Of a stretch of 64,000 nt of DNA, positions 20,262 through 31,104 are shown piece by piece (the stretch's first letter is position 1; each line of letters begins with the position of its first letter). The stretch comes from Cryphonectria parasitica EP155 (lineage: Eukaryota > Ascomycota > Sordariomycetes > Diaporthales > Cryphonectriaceae): the NCBI RefSeq assembly GCF_011745365.1, contig NW_024468909.1, positions 1,984,001 to 2,048,000 of the forward strand, written 5' to 3'. The notes beneath the pieces are model-generated. The model was not told the DNA's origin, ran no database searches, and saw only the letters and a program-made list of their open reading frames with translations. Both the position numbers and the translations under genes were made by a program.

Positions 20262-22378
20262 TATGATAGAGGGATGGTGCAGAGAGGAAGATGAGAGACA
20301 AGCTTCGGTGTAAAGAAACAACAATAAGGTGGACTGCTTTGGATGATTCTGTCTCTCTTGGGTGTGTCCTGGTGAGCGTTGTTGTCAGGTCAGAAGTGAG
20401 AACGTTTTGCTGGGCGCGGGAGGCTTTTGTAGGTGACGGGCAGGACTTGAGCAGAAAAATATGGGTCTGGCCCATGGACGCGCCCAAACGCGTCGTTGAT
20501 CCCTGTAAGACGACTCCCTGTGCTGTGACAGCCCACGGTCTTTCACTGCACCACCATCAACCCACTTCAATCCTTGGCTATCAGGGTTCTGGGTTCTGTT
20601 TCTGTAGTGATCGGAGCTGGAACTGCTCCCTCAGCTGTGGATTCTTTATTGTCATGAACCACTTGGCAATGGGTGAAGAGAGGGTGCCCGGCTCCGGAGT
20701 CAAATTCTTATCAGATCCGACCGATTGATGCCGAGAGCCATGCCTGACATCACCACTCAGTCCAGATTCTTTTCTCTGCTTCCGGTTTCCCGCCATGCTC
20801 AGCACGTAGCAAAGGACAATCCCTGAACATCGTAATTCCCCAGCCTAGTTGCACTTTATGCCCAAGACTTTCTTCAAACCTCCCAGGAGGACATTCAAAT
20901 GAGGCAGCACTACATAAAAGGCAGGACCAGTTGCAAAATTTTGTGTCAGATTCCTGATACATGTCTTGACTACTACATCTGCTCTGTCCTGGTCACAATT
21001 CCCCTTCGTCTGCACATCTTAAACCAAGCCAATTCTTCACAAGACTCTAGTGTTGTACTGTATCTCCGTACAGTGCATTCTACAATTTATGCTGAGATGC
21101 ACATGTCAGCCCGGTGCCGGTGCTGAGAGCTGACCATCATGTCATGTCTCAGCAAGGGACGCGTCTTGAGCGCGTCTACATAGTGCAACAGTCCCACATC
21201 CTATGTATAGATCAATTTCCCCGCCTCCAACACATGCTTTTTGTGGATTATAATAAAAGTGACTCACCTTGTCACTCCAAAAAAAAAAAATTAAAAAAAA
21301 TGTAGGAGTTCCAATGGCATGGAATATCTGGCATCCCACTTCTGTGTCTTTGGAGCTCCACAAGCATATGATTCGCTCAACAGGGGGCCGGGCTGGTGCA
21401 TGGGCTCATTCGATGTGTTGGTGAGCTAATAGGATGACTGGATCCAAGTCGGTACACTGCGGATTCCTTCTGATCACGAAAACACAGGGTTGCCGTTGAC
21501 AGACCAAAGCCGGGAATGTTGTATGAAGAAGCAGTTTCAGCATGGATGTGGAAGTTGAAATTGACATTGGATCACTTCATAGCTAAAGTTACTGGAAGCA
21601 GGAGGAGGAAAAGCATACTGGGAGAGACATGATAGGATGTATATATACCGCTTGCGCATTAGTTGGGAGAATGTATTACATGGTGAAGATAGAAATGGTT
21701 TTGGAGTGCATGTACAGGCTAACTTCCCAATTTACTATTATGATGCCGTCCAAAACTCAGATTACATGATTCTAGGCATTTTTAAGATAACTATCATTGT
21801 TTACGTACGCCTCTTTCAAATACAGGGTTCAGGAGGTCATTCTTCTTGTCATTCAAGCAGAGGTAGGAGCCAAACTTCAGTCAGAGACCCGCCCCTTGAC
21901 CCTGGGCACACAACTATGGAAATACCACGATGTTAGTCAGCAACCACTCATGATCGTAGATCCCTGTCCGGTGGCCAGAGCTTCTTGGACCTTGGTTGCT
22001 TGGGCGCTGCTTGACTTCAATTCAGCATCATCATCAACCCTGCCACCCAAAGCCGACAACTTGGCAGCACATCTCTCCTTGCACTGCGAAGCAACCAGAC
22101 CTTTTGACATCTGCTTTCCAGGTAGCCAAAATCTATCAGCCTATTTATCAAATAGCAACTGTGGCCTCTGAGCCACATCATTGCTCATCAGGCATTGCAA
22201 CCCCGCGACTAGCAATCACCCGGCTCAGCCCAACCAATATAAACCCACCTGTGACGACAAGAGCCCCTCCAGCGACACAGTCTCCTTACCTTTACGCTCT
22301 GCCTCACCTTCGTCCTCCGTGCTTCTTGCACTGTCACTTTCGAAATCTCAGATATGATCCAGAGGACCAATTGCCAGA
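20262..22378. other. Divergent promoter region of rnr2 and dcp2
   Basis: A 2.1-kb spacer with no recognisable gene. It holds paired ACGCG sites near rnr2, another ACGCGT at 21159-21164, A-rich runs at 21278-21300, and an upstream ATG that overlaps the dcp2 start. Confidence 0.6.
20478..20493. promoter_or_regulatory. Paired MluI-box cores upstream of rnr2
   Basis: ACGCG at 20478-20482 and ACGCGT at 20488-20493 start exactly 10 bp apart, about one helical turn. They lie about 217-232 bp upstream of the rnr2 start codon. This matches the MCB element bound by MBF in yeast ribonucleotide reductase promoters. Confidence 0.55.
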
Positions 22379-22409
22379 ATGGATGTGCAACCGAGAACAC
22401 TAGAAGAAT
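22354..22409 (+). promoter_or_regulatory. Upstream ATG overlapping the dcp2 start (candidate uORF)
   Basis: An ATG at 22354, 25 nt before the dcp2 start and in another frame, opens a reading frame (MIQRTNCQNGCATEN...) that runs through exon 1. In unspliced RNA it stops at 22411-22413, just inside the intron. In spliced RNA it continues about 30 more codons into exon 2. It would reduce dcp2 translation if the transcript begins upstream of it. Confidence 0.4.
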
Positions 22410-25076
22410 GTGAGTCTTGTCCTTGGGCCCTACTCCGAAAGACAGGCTCTCAGGTGCATGTATGTTGAGTGGCACTGCTGACAGTGAATGGTGCCAGGGC
22501 TGGACGACTTGTGTGTCCGTTTCATTGTCAACTTGCCACAGTCAGAGCTCAGCGGCTTCGACCGAATCGGAACCCACGTTGAGGAAGCGCACTGGTTTTA
22601 TGAAGACTTCATACGGCCGCTGGACCCGACGCTCCCGCAGATGAACCTGCGCACCTTCTCCCTCCGAATCTTCCAGCACTGTCCCCTGACCAGCCAACTT
22701 GGCCCCGAGCTCCATGAGAAGGCCTACTCGCATTGGATAGGATACAAGAAGCGAATACCGGTACGAGGTGCAATCTTGCTGAATGAGGCAATGGACTCCG
22801 TCGTCCTTGTCAAGGGCTGGAGCAAGGGCTCGTCGTGGATGTTTCCCAGGGGCAAGATCAACCAGGGCGAGGATGATTTGGACTGCGCTATCCGGGAAGT
22901 CTATGAGGAGACTGGGTTCCACGCCGCGGAGGCCGGACTGATACCTGAAGATCGAACCCTTCTTCCATCCTTCGATGTGGTGATGAGGGACCAACATGTG
23001 AAGTTGTTCGTTATCCCTCACGTTCCCATGAACGTACATTTCGAGGCAAGAACGCGAAAGGAAATCTCCAAGATCGAGTGGTACCGACTGGCCGACCTAC
23101 CGACCGGCCGGACTCCGAAGAAACAAGGCCAAGACAACAGTGCAGCTACCCCAAACGCCAACAAGTTCTTCATGATCTCGTCCTTCCTTGGGCCTCTAAA
23201 TAAGTGGATCAGGCATCAGCGTAGGAGGAAGGACCGGTCACGGAACAACCACAGGAATGGACACCTCAGCCAGGCGGAGATCGAGGACGTCATGACCGAA
23301 GAGGAGGGCATGGCCACGGAGACAGCACCTGAGCCAACTCCAGTATTCACAACGGCGGAGTCTTATGAGGCTGCCAGCAGGGAGCTCCAGAGACTCTTGA
23401 AGATCCAGCCACCCACACAAAGATCCCAGGCTGGGACTTTGGGAGCGGAACAGGACAAGGGAAAAGCCCTTCTTGCTATGTTGCAACAGAACAAGCCAGA
23501 CGTGCCTGCCCCGCCACAGATGTCCAACAACCACCAGCATCTTCACGCACCGCACACTCCTATGGATCACGTCTACAATGTCGCTCCACAGCCGCATACA
23601 CCTCATCACCCTCATGCAGCGCACAGGTTGGGCCCCGGCAGCTACCAAGCACCTCCGCCCTTTCCCCTTCAGCCAGACGATATCAACAACCAACTGCGCT
23701 CCGTTCTTGGTGTCTCTACAGCTTCAGTGAATCACGCGGTGCAAGAACAAACCCAAGTCCCGAATCAGCAGCTGACAATGATGATGGCCTCTGCGCGCGG
23801 CGATATACCAGCTTTGGCCCGTCCGCAACCGCTGCCTCGCCAAGCCAATCCTATTCTGGCCGGCGCCGCCGCTTCGACTCTTCCTGTCCAGAACGACAGA
23901 CCCCCACAGATACTGCAGCAGATGAACATGTCTGGCTCATTAGCTGGGGGCATGAATCTACCGCAGCAATTTGTAGCCAACCTTAGACAGCCGCCGGCGA
24001 TATTAGACAACAGTCGCCTGGCGCTGCTGAGTGCCTTCAAGAAAGATGCAGGCCCGGTGAAGGAGCCGAGTCTTGTGGTGCCCGCATCTCAACCACCCCC
24101 GGCCAATGACCCACGAACGAGTCTGCACCAGCCTAATCACCCGACTGCGCTGGGTTCTCCATATGCCGGGCCAGCCTCGGTCAGCGTTCCAGGGCAGAGA
24201 GGCTTGCCAAGCGCGATGCAACCGCAGGGCAGCCCTCAGTCGACTATTCCTCAAGCTCCCCTCCGACCATCAAACGTCTCTCAAACGCAGCAAAAAGCTC
24301 TTTTGGATATCTTCAAACAACCATCAGCCTCGTCCCCTCAGTGGGAAAATGCTAGACCAGACCTGAAGGAGAATGGCGGCCCACTTGTCTCGGGCCCAGG
24401 GGCTGTCAATCAACAATCATCCTTTGGATTCAGCCCGGGGCTCGGGACGCGTTTGCCTGTGCCCGGAGCCAACAATGGCTCAACTCAGACAGATGGCGGC
24501 CCCGGCCTGCCGTATGGAACCCGAACTATTGCGATGCGTCCAAAAGAACCCATCGAACTGAGCTCTCAGCAGCAACAGCAGCCATCTCAGGCCAGAGCAC
24601 AAATGCTCAGTGCCTTCGCAGTGGATGGTGCCGGCGGCGAGAGCAAGATTCAGGAAAGACACAACCCCAACCGCCAGGCACAACCTTACGACCATATTGG
24701 TCAACAGAGCCCACTCCAACTGGCAAACGCAGCCCCCTTCCCCAACACAACACCACGACGTCAAGATGCCGATCCGCAACAGCTGCAGAAGCTTATGTCT
24801 TTGTTTACGGCGCCGTCTTCGGGCGCTCCTGCACGTGCCCTAGCGAGCCCTGCGGCCATTCCGAAAGGAAAGGAGCCAATATACTATCAGGCGGGCAACC
24901 TTTCGTCACCCAGCTCGCGCGTGGGTTCAATGGGTCCGTCACCTGGGCTTGATGGAGCAGGCAGGGCAGCCTCGATGACGCGTCGCAGTAGCCAGCAACA
25001 GACTCCAATCTCGCCTGAAAACGAGAAGTTCTTGCTTAACTACCTGAAGACGGCTGTCTCAGACCCCCCCAAGTAA
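22379..25076 (+). CDS. dcp2: mRNA decapping enzyme catalytic subunit Dcp2
   Basis: Nudix pyrophosphatase that removes the m7G cap and commits mRNA to 5'-3' decay, acting in cytoplasmic P-bodies. Exons 22379-22409 and 22498-25076 give 869 residues. The short first exon codes MDVQPRTLEE and joins into WLDDLCVRFIVNLPQ, the conserved N-terminal regulatory helices. HWFYEDFIRPLDP follows. The Nudix box begins GKINQGEDDLDCAIREVYEE near residues 129-148, with catalytic glutamates. Box B follows around FLGPLNKWI. The C-terminal two-thirds is a Pro/Gln-rich disordered tail containing repeated short leucine motifs (for example ALLAMLQQ, LALLSAFKK, KALLDIFKQ, QMLSAFAV, KLMSLFTA), of the type that binds Edc3 and Pat1. 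Start is supported by the frame-restoring intron. Confidence 0.96.
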
Positions 25077-25796
25077 TAGTTGTGCCATTTGGACACGAGA
25101 GAATCGTGCTCTGTTGCCATCGACCACATTTTCAACGATATGAAGGTGTTGGCCATATGATGAGAGTATCAGCGTTCTGAAATCTGGACACGTACAACTG
25201 TGTGGTGGTCGAATTCGACTCAGGTCATCTCAGGTGCAAAGCATGGGATAACGTTGGGAGCACATCTCTTGATCGGGTTTGTGGCATGATTCGCACAAAG
25301 CGTTGGTTGGTGACCTCGACGGTGTCGAGTTACTTTTCACAGTTGCCTTACGTAGCCTTTTATCATCATCAGCGTCATCGCGTCCATGATGTGACTTCAA
25401 ATTACGCTGCTGTGCCATTTTCAGACATGTGCATTGTGATAACCGCCTTTGTATTTCTAGTGCAGAGCAGCGGCACCAACGCTCGGTGGCGCCCTAGGAT
25501 TGGAATCTCAGTGGCGCCTGCCGAGGTGGGGCGGCTTTCCGGGGAAGCTTGAACAGGCTGAACGGGAAGCGACAGGCGAGTGGGCCCTGTAACTGATTCC
25601 CTGTATTTCAGACGGCGCCTTCCTCTAATTGGCCTGTTGGGAGCCTCACATATCACATCACGTCTACCAACACTGCACATTACTTCTGCCATCTCGATCA
25701 TGGGGTCGAGCTTCAGCTTTAGCTTCAGCTCCTGCACTCCTCTCTTGTCTCCATCTTCCCCCATTTTCTGCATTTCTCGTCGTCACAGCCGTCGAC
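25077..25796. other. Intergenic between dcp2 and the nrd1-like gene
   Basis: No gene is recognised. The distal part is the leader of the nrd1-like gene and holds an overlapping upstream ORF, listed separately. Confidence 0.6.
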
Positions 25797-25831
25797 ATGG
25801 CGAGTCTCGGTGGAGAGACGGTAACGATTGA
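25700..25831 (+). promoter_or_regulatory. Overlapping upstream ORF of the nrd1-like gene
   Basis: An ATG at 25700 opens 43 codons (MGSSFSFSFSSCTPLLSPSS...) ending at 25831, out of frame and overlapping the main start at 25797. The FSFSFS part comes from a short repeat of AGCTTCAGCTTT type. It would need to be bypassed by scanning ribosomes if it is in the mRNA. Confidence 0.4.
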
Positions 25832-27523
25832 TCGTACCCATTTCGAAACTATGCTTCGGCGGTAAGTAAGAGCTTCTCATCCAGCCTTGGGCCCAAGCCT
25901 CAGCCTCGAGGTCCATAATCGGACCTGCCTCCTGGAAATATTTTGGTGTTAGCTGTCGTTCATACTCGTTGGTCGAAACCTTGTTACAGCCAGAATTTCC
26001 TATCATGATGATACATTCATCGCACTCAATATCAGAGCAGCCTACATGCTGATTCGCTGCGTGCACAGGGCGAATTTTGTGAGTTTACAGTATCTGCGTA
26101 TGGAGTGTACTCAAGGAGTAGCCTCAACCTAACCTGTCGTTCGAGAACCCCGACGAGCTCACGGTTCCTCTTGTCTCGATTTCCCAATCCGAGTATGACG
26201 AACTCAAGAAGATCGCCGCCAAGTACGGTACGATTACATTTCGTCAGCTAAAAAGTCTCAGGGCATGACGACAATAGGCTCTAATATTTGGCTTTGGTAT
26301 AGAACATTTGTGCTACAATCTGTTGAGGGGTGGTGTGGGCGAGGACACGATCGGTGTAGGTTTGCGTCCTGCCTCCAAAGCGTCCAATCGTTGTTTCGGC
26401 CAGTCCGTTTGTATGGTTTGATAAATGTTAACTTGGTGTAGCTACTTAGCATGAATGACGCTGCAATTGAGCAGCAGAAGGACGGTTTTGCTACCGTGGC
26501 GGCCGACTCCACCGATCATGGCCCATCGGCCAAGGACTTCATATCACCGGCGTCCCGGCCACAGCCATCTCGTGACGCGTCCAATGGCCTTGTCAACTAC
26601 AACCCACGGGCCCAGTCGTTTGCACACGTCTACCCTCAAGAGGCACATGGCTGGGACGATGTCGAAGTCCCCGAGGATGGCGAAGATGCATCAAGCTGTG
26701 GGGGTGCTGTTATCCCCAACAGCCATCAATCGAACGACCAGGACCGATCGCGTCTAAACTACGAGCGTCAATGTAATAGATCGCTTCTGCTAAGCAATTT
26801 GGCGGAAGGTACTACCTATTCGGACCTCACCAAGGTCATACGAGGAGGTCTACTACTGAACGTCCACATGAGGCCCCGCGATCATACAGCAGTGGTAGCT
26901 TTCCTGCAAGCTGCAGACGCTCAAGCCTTCTTTGATCACATCCGCCGCCATGACCTGTACATCAGACAAAAGCGGGTAAGGACACACAAGGTGCAATTTC
27001 CAAGACGCAGATTTTGATCCTGACACCCTATAGGTCGACGTCCGCTGGGACGAGCGCCGGTTCATTATGCCGGCTCATGTCGCTAGCAACATTCGTCAAG
27101 GGGCCACGCGCAACCTCGTCCTTCGCCGCTGCGACCCTGATCTGACCGAAGCTGTCATCCGGGATGACCTGGATCATATCCATAATCTGGTTGTTATAAG
27201 AGTTGAGTTCCGGGGCGGAAGCTGCTATATCGAGACCAACTCGGTGCACAATGCTATGTTCGCCAGGACCTGCATGAGGAGTCGAGGGTAAGCATGTCCT
27301 GATTTGCACCTCGAAAGTGTTTGCTCATCTCCTGCATAGGAAATACAAGCAAAAAAAGATCGAATGGGATGTCGATGAGTGCTGTCAGCCTCTTGAGCAA
27401 CCCACCTACTCGGGGCCTCGGAACGGACACGCCATCACCAAGAAGCGGAACTCCAGCAACATGGCGAACCGATTCGATCTTCTCAACCTTGACGACGACG
27501 ACGACGACGAAGAGGAGGGGTAG
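25797..27523 (+). CDS. nrd1: RNA-binding protein with two RRM domains, similar to negative regulator of differentiation 1
   Basis: Probable mRNA-binding regulator; fungal relatives are annotated as negative regulators of differentiation. Predicted exons are 25797-25861, 26069-26078, 26146-26227, 26303-26355, 26442-26975, 27034-27287 and 27340-27523, giving 393 residues. The N-terminus has IDRTHFETMLRR, then VSISQSEYDELKKIAAKYEHLCYNLLRGG, a helical motif of this family. RRM1 begins RSLLLSNLAEGTTYSDLTKV and ends QKRVDVRWDE. RRM2 begins RNLVLRRCDPDLTEAVIRDD and ends KKIEWDVDEC. The C-terminus is an acidic run, DLLNLDDDDDDEEEG. The 10-nt second exon is the weakest call, although it is the only frame-restoring solution I found. 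Relative to S. pombe Nrd1, RRM number appears reduced. Confidence 0.72.
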
Positions 27524-29609
27524 AGGGGAGGAATGTCAAGGATGAAGGATTATTCCTTCTGATTTAATCGAATCCAAACCGACGACTAGAATACCTGCCT
27601 GGGGAGCTGGTGCAGGATGGATTAGAATTGCAATCACCCACGATGGCGCTGCAACTCTATGCAGATTCGACTTCTGGTAATGTGCGTGGATCGAACTACA
27701 AGAAGTCGGGACACCTAAGGGACTTGCTATGAAATATGATGCTGCGACCGGAAAAAATCATCGTTGTTTGTTCAGATGCATTTGGGCAGCATTACTTACA
27801 GCGGAATGTGCGTTTGGACTTATGGGTCCCCTGTGGCTTTACCTATGTCTATCTGGGAGAGAGTTGTTGCCAAGACGGCTCATGGTGTGTCTGAAAGTTC
27901 TGGTGATCGGCTAATTTGCCCACCTCAACTTGGTGAGTTTGATGGTGATGACATGTTGTTGATCAATTTGGATGACGCCTAATTCCCTTATTCGGCTCCC
28001 GTTGATACTCGGCATATATCTTTTGAAGAAGCTTCTAGAGGATCCCGCAGCAGGGATCAGAAGTACTGTGCAAGTGTGTGACAAGACTAAGGTTTATGGG
28101 ACGATGTGGGAAAGAAAAAAAGAAGAGGAGGAAGGAAGAAGAAAAAGAGAGAGAAAATCCTCCAGATGCTTATAGCACAGCCCGTTCCTGGATATCGTGA
28201 TGGTCTTCGGCAAATGTGTAAGCCGGCTGGATCGGCTACCCCTGAGTAGATCACATGCAAGCCTGGGAGGAAATTTACCATGACATGCCATTGCATTCGG
28301 CCCATAGCCTGGCAACCGCAAGGAGCATACTTAGGAACTTGCCTGTGAGCCATTAGTTCTGCGGGGAGCAGACATTGCGACCGATGTGTGTGTAGGCTGC
28401 CGAGAAACGAAAGCTGCAAACGAGAACTGCAAGAGTACGGGAAAGAGAACAAAAAGATCGGATGGTTGACCTCATGTAGATTATTTTTAGCAGGGGTCCA
28501 CGTCCTTCGCAACACGAGAAATTGAGACATGAGCTTAGCCAGCGCTGCGTGCCAGTTGTCAGCGGGGCTCGCCGCCCCGTACTCTAGCCTAGCATTTTGT
28601 ACCTAAACGGCCTGGTCACAACCGCCTCCTTGGACCCCCAACTCGCTAGCCAAGAATGAAATACGAATTGGATCTACCGGCACACCATTCCTCCTCAAAT
28701 CCGCCATGCCACGGCGCCACCACGGCAAGCACCTGATGCAGAAAGGACCTGCAGAGAGGCAAAGTTATTGGGCAAGGACACCTGCAGCAGTCTGCTTGCC
28801 TTCCAGCAGCTTTTCAATAATACTCTGCATGCGTGATACAGTAGAGAAGCATCCTCCACAAAAGATTCACGGTACATGGACCCGCTTGTCTTTTTTGAGT
28901 CCCCACTCGGATAAGCTTTTGCCTTGGAAGGCTGCAAATGGGAACTTTGAGAAAAGCCTGGACTTCTGCTCAAGCCTGCTAAAGCCAAAGCTGGGGTGGC
29001 CCGAGAGGGCTGCTGTGATTTGTTGGATGTCACCCCCGTTCATCCTTGCAACTGATCAGCCTCCCCCTCAACCTTTATTGTCTTCGTTTTCTACTCGCCC
29101 ACTCCTTTCTCCATTCTTTCCTCGTAGCATCCCAACCTTCGCTTGTCTTGCTTGGTACCGTTCTGTTGTTGCTGTCGATTTATTTGTGCAGTGACATCTC
29201 ATTCGTTTCGCTGCTTGTCCGCTAGGCCTTTTCAACCATCTTGAACCGAACCAGCATTTTCAGTCGCCATTAGCGGTGCATTCCCCTGAATCCGATCTTG
29301 GACGGACTCCGGTGGTTGGCTCCTCAACTGCCAAAATCATCCGGTCTTCTGTGCGAGAAGAACGAACTCGCCCAGACGACAACGGCTTCAATTCTTGTCT
29401 TTTGCCTACGAACTCGTCCAACAAGCACTGTATCTCAACCTTTGAGATTCTTCTCTGCTACGGAGCAAGTCGAAAACCGGAGCAGACTCGGCTTTGTTCA
29501 TATATTCGAGGTGGTGGCCAGCCATCCCAGTGACCCCTGAACCGTCCGCGTTGCAACCAGAAAGGCCACCCCGACGGCCATTTAAAAATCAATCTTCAGA
29601 TCAGCAACC
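27524..29609. other. Intergenic, 2.1 kb before the surface-protein gene
   Basis: No gene is recognised. A purine-rich tract lies at 28106-28160, and a C/T-rich stretch (29060-29140) marks a probable leader of the downstream gene. Open frames here are short and lack motifs. Confidence 0.6.
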
Positions 29610-30602
29610 ATGAAGGCATCACACGTCACCACCGTCCTCCTCTCCCTCACTCCTCTTGCCACAGCATTTCCTTGGCCAAGATGGCTACCAGAAATAGACT
29701 CCCTGGTGATGAGGAGGGCGGACTCTTCTAGCTGTACGTCGTTGCACTGACGAGGTGCCTGGTTCCGGCTTCCCCCCTTTCAGGATGTCTGCTAATATGA
29801 GACGATTGATACAGCATCCTCCGCACAAGCGACGCAGACAGCGACGGCCACGGCGGCCTCGTCAGCCACAGACGCAGCCGATGCTACAGATCTGAACACT
29901 GCCGGCCAGACAAAGACCTCTGCTTCCTCGTCAGGCACTGCTACAGGCACAGGGACCGACGCGAGTGCGACAGGAACAGGGACTGGAACGGCAACAGGAA
30001 CAGGAACGGGCACGGGCACGGGCACGAACAGCGGGACGGGCACGTCTTCTGTGAGTGTCAGCTCCGGGGCCGCAGCCGGCAGCGCCGTCATGGTGTCACC
30101 AGTTACCACCCTTACGAGTGCCCTGTACAAGATTGGCGACTACGTGACCTTCTCCTGGAACTACACCGATCTGTCTATCACTCCCACCGCGGTCGATGTT
30201 GTCGTCTCCGCCAGCACAAGCTCCCTCGGCGCGTCCACGTGGACCCTGACGTCCAACATGACCTTCGCCACCGATGCCGCCTTCGTTTGGGATACGGACA
30301 AGTATCAGTCGGAGGCCCAGGCCAACGAGCGGCCACTGGTCGTCGAGATGTACACGCTATTCATCTACGACGCCGAGTCCAGCGTCACCGCCACTGCCGG
30401 CGCGGGCTCCCTCACAGCCAACGCTGCCCTCACGTTCGGTCTGTACACGGGCCAGCCTTACACGGCACTGGCCAGCGGCTGGGTCTGTGCAACGTGCAGT
30501 GCCGCCCTGTCCGACAACGATAAACGGGCTCTCGGGTTCGCTTTCACCATGGTGGGTATCACGGTTGCCACTTTCACGTGGTTTGTGACCGGGCTATGGT
30601 GA
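29610..30602 (+). CDS. Secreted or membrane-anchored cell-surface protein (DUF7137-like)
   Basis: Predicted cell-surface protein of unknown function, 303 residues. Exons are 29610-29733 and 29815-30602. The N-terminus is a signal peptide (MKASHVTTVLLSLTPLATAF). A long Ser/Thr/Ala/Gly region follows, including a Thr-Gly/Ala-Thr-Gly repeat at about 29936-30045, likely O-glycosylated. The folded domain begins VSPVTTLTSALYKIGDYVTF and contains SWNYTDLSITPTAVDVVVSA and VEMYTLFIYDAES, a beta-rich pattern recalling fungal proteins grouped as DUF7137. The C-terminus ends in a hydrophobic segment (FAFTMVGITVATFTWFVTGL), either a transmembrane helix or a GPI-attachment signal. The family name is from memory and should be treated as tentative. 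A donor-like GTGAGT at 30051 is probably coding. Confidence 0.75.
29936..30045 (+). repeat. Degenerate GGCACG/GGAACA coding minisatellite
   Basis: Repeated six-base units encode Thr-Gly pairs (GTGTDASATGTGTGTATG and onward) in the surface-protein gene. The most regular copies are near 30003-30045. Length may vary between strains. Confidence 0.8.
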
Positions 30603-31104
30603 TTGGTCTGCTGATGGCGGGGTTGCGCGTTTGTGTCATGTCTGACAAAGCCGAAGAAGAAGAAGAGAAGAAAGAGGGGGGAAAGAAGAAGACAAAAAAC
30701 AGAACATTCTTGTTGTCTATATTGCGGCTAGCGAGTTGTAATAGCGTGTGCAGCATTGCGCAGGCGACACATTCTTTTGAGATGCATGGTGTTCTTCTGC
30801 ATTGCCAATTTACCGGCGACAAGAGCAAATTGCGGCGTTCATTTTGGGAAGGTATGAGTCTTTGGGGGTAAAAATAGCAATTATTTCCTGGTTTATGTTC
30901 TGGAGATTTGGTTGGCTGCATATGAGCATCTTAAAGTAATGACATGCGCGAAACCACGGCAGATGGGACAGGATATCAGGTAATGATGTGAGATATAGCC
31001 TTACACATATAAATAAACCTCTCTCCATTCACTCCTTGTGGAGGATGGGAACCTATATGTTTGACTAGCTGCAGCCAACTGCTGTGGCCACATCTTTGTG
31101 ATGA
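30603..31104. other. Convergent 3' region of surface-protein gene and cdk11
   Basis: A purine-rich tract (about 30652-30700) lies just after the surface-protein stop. No gene is visible. Confidence 0.6.

Noticed and set aside
25862..26145. Single large intron in place of the nrd1-like microexon
   Set aside because: No acceptor in this interval restores the frame directly from exon 1; the one tested ran into a stop codon.
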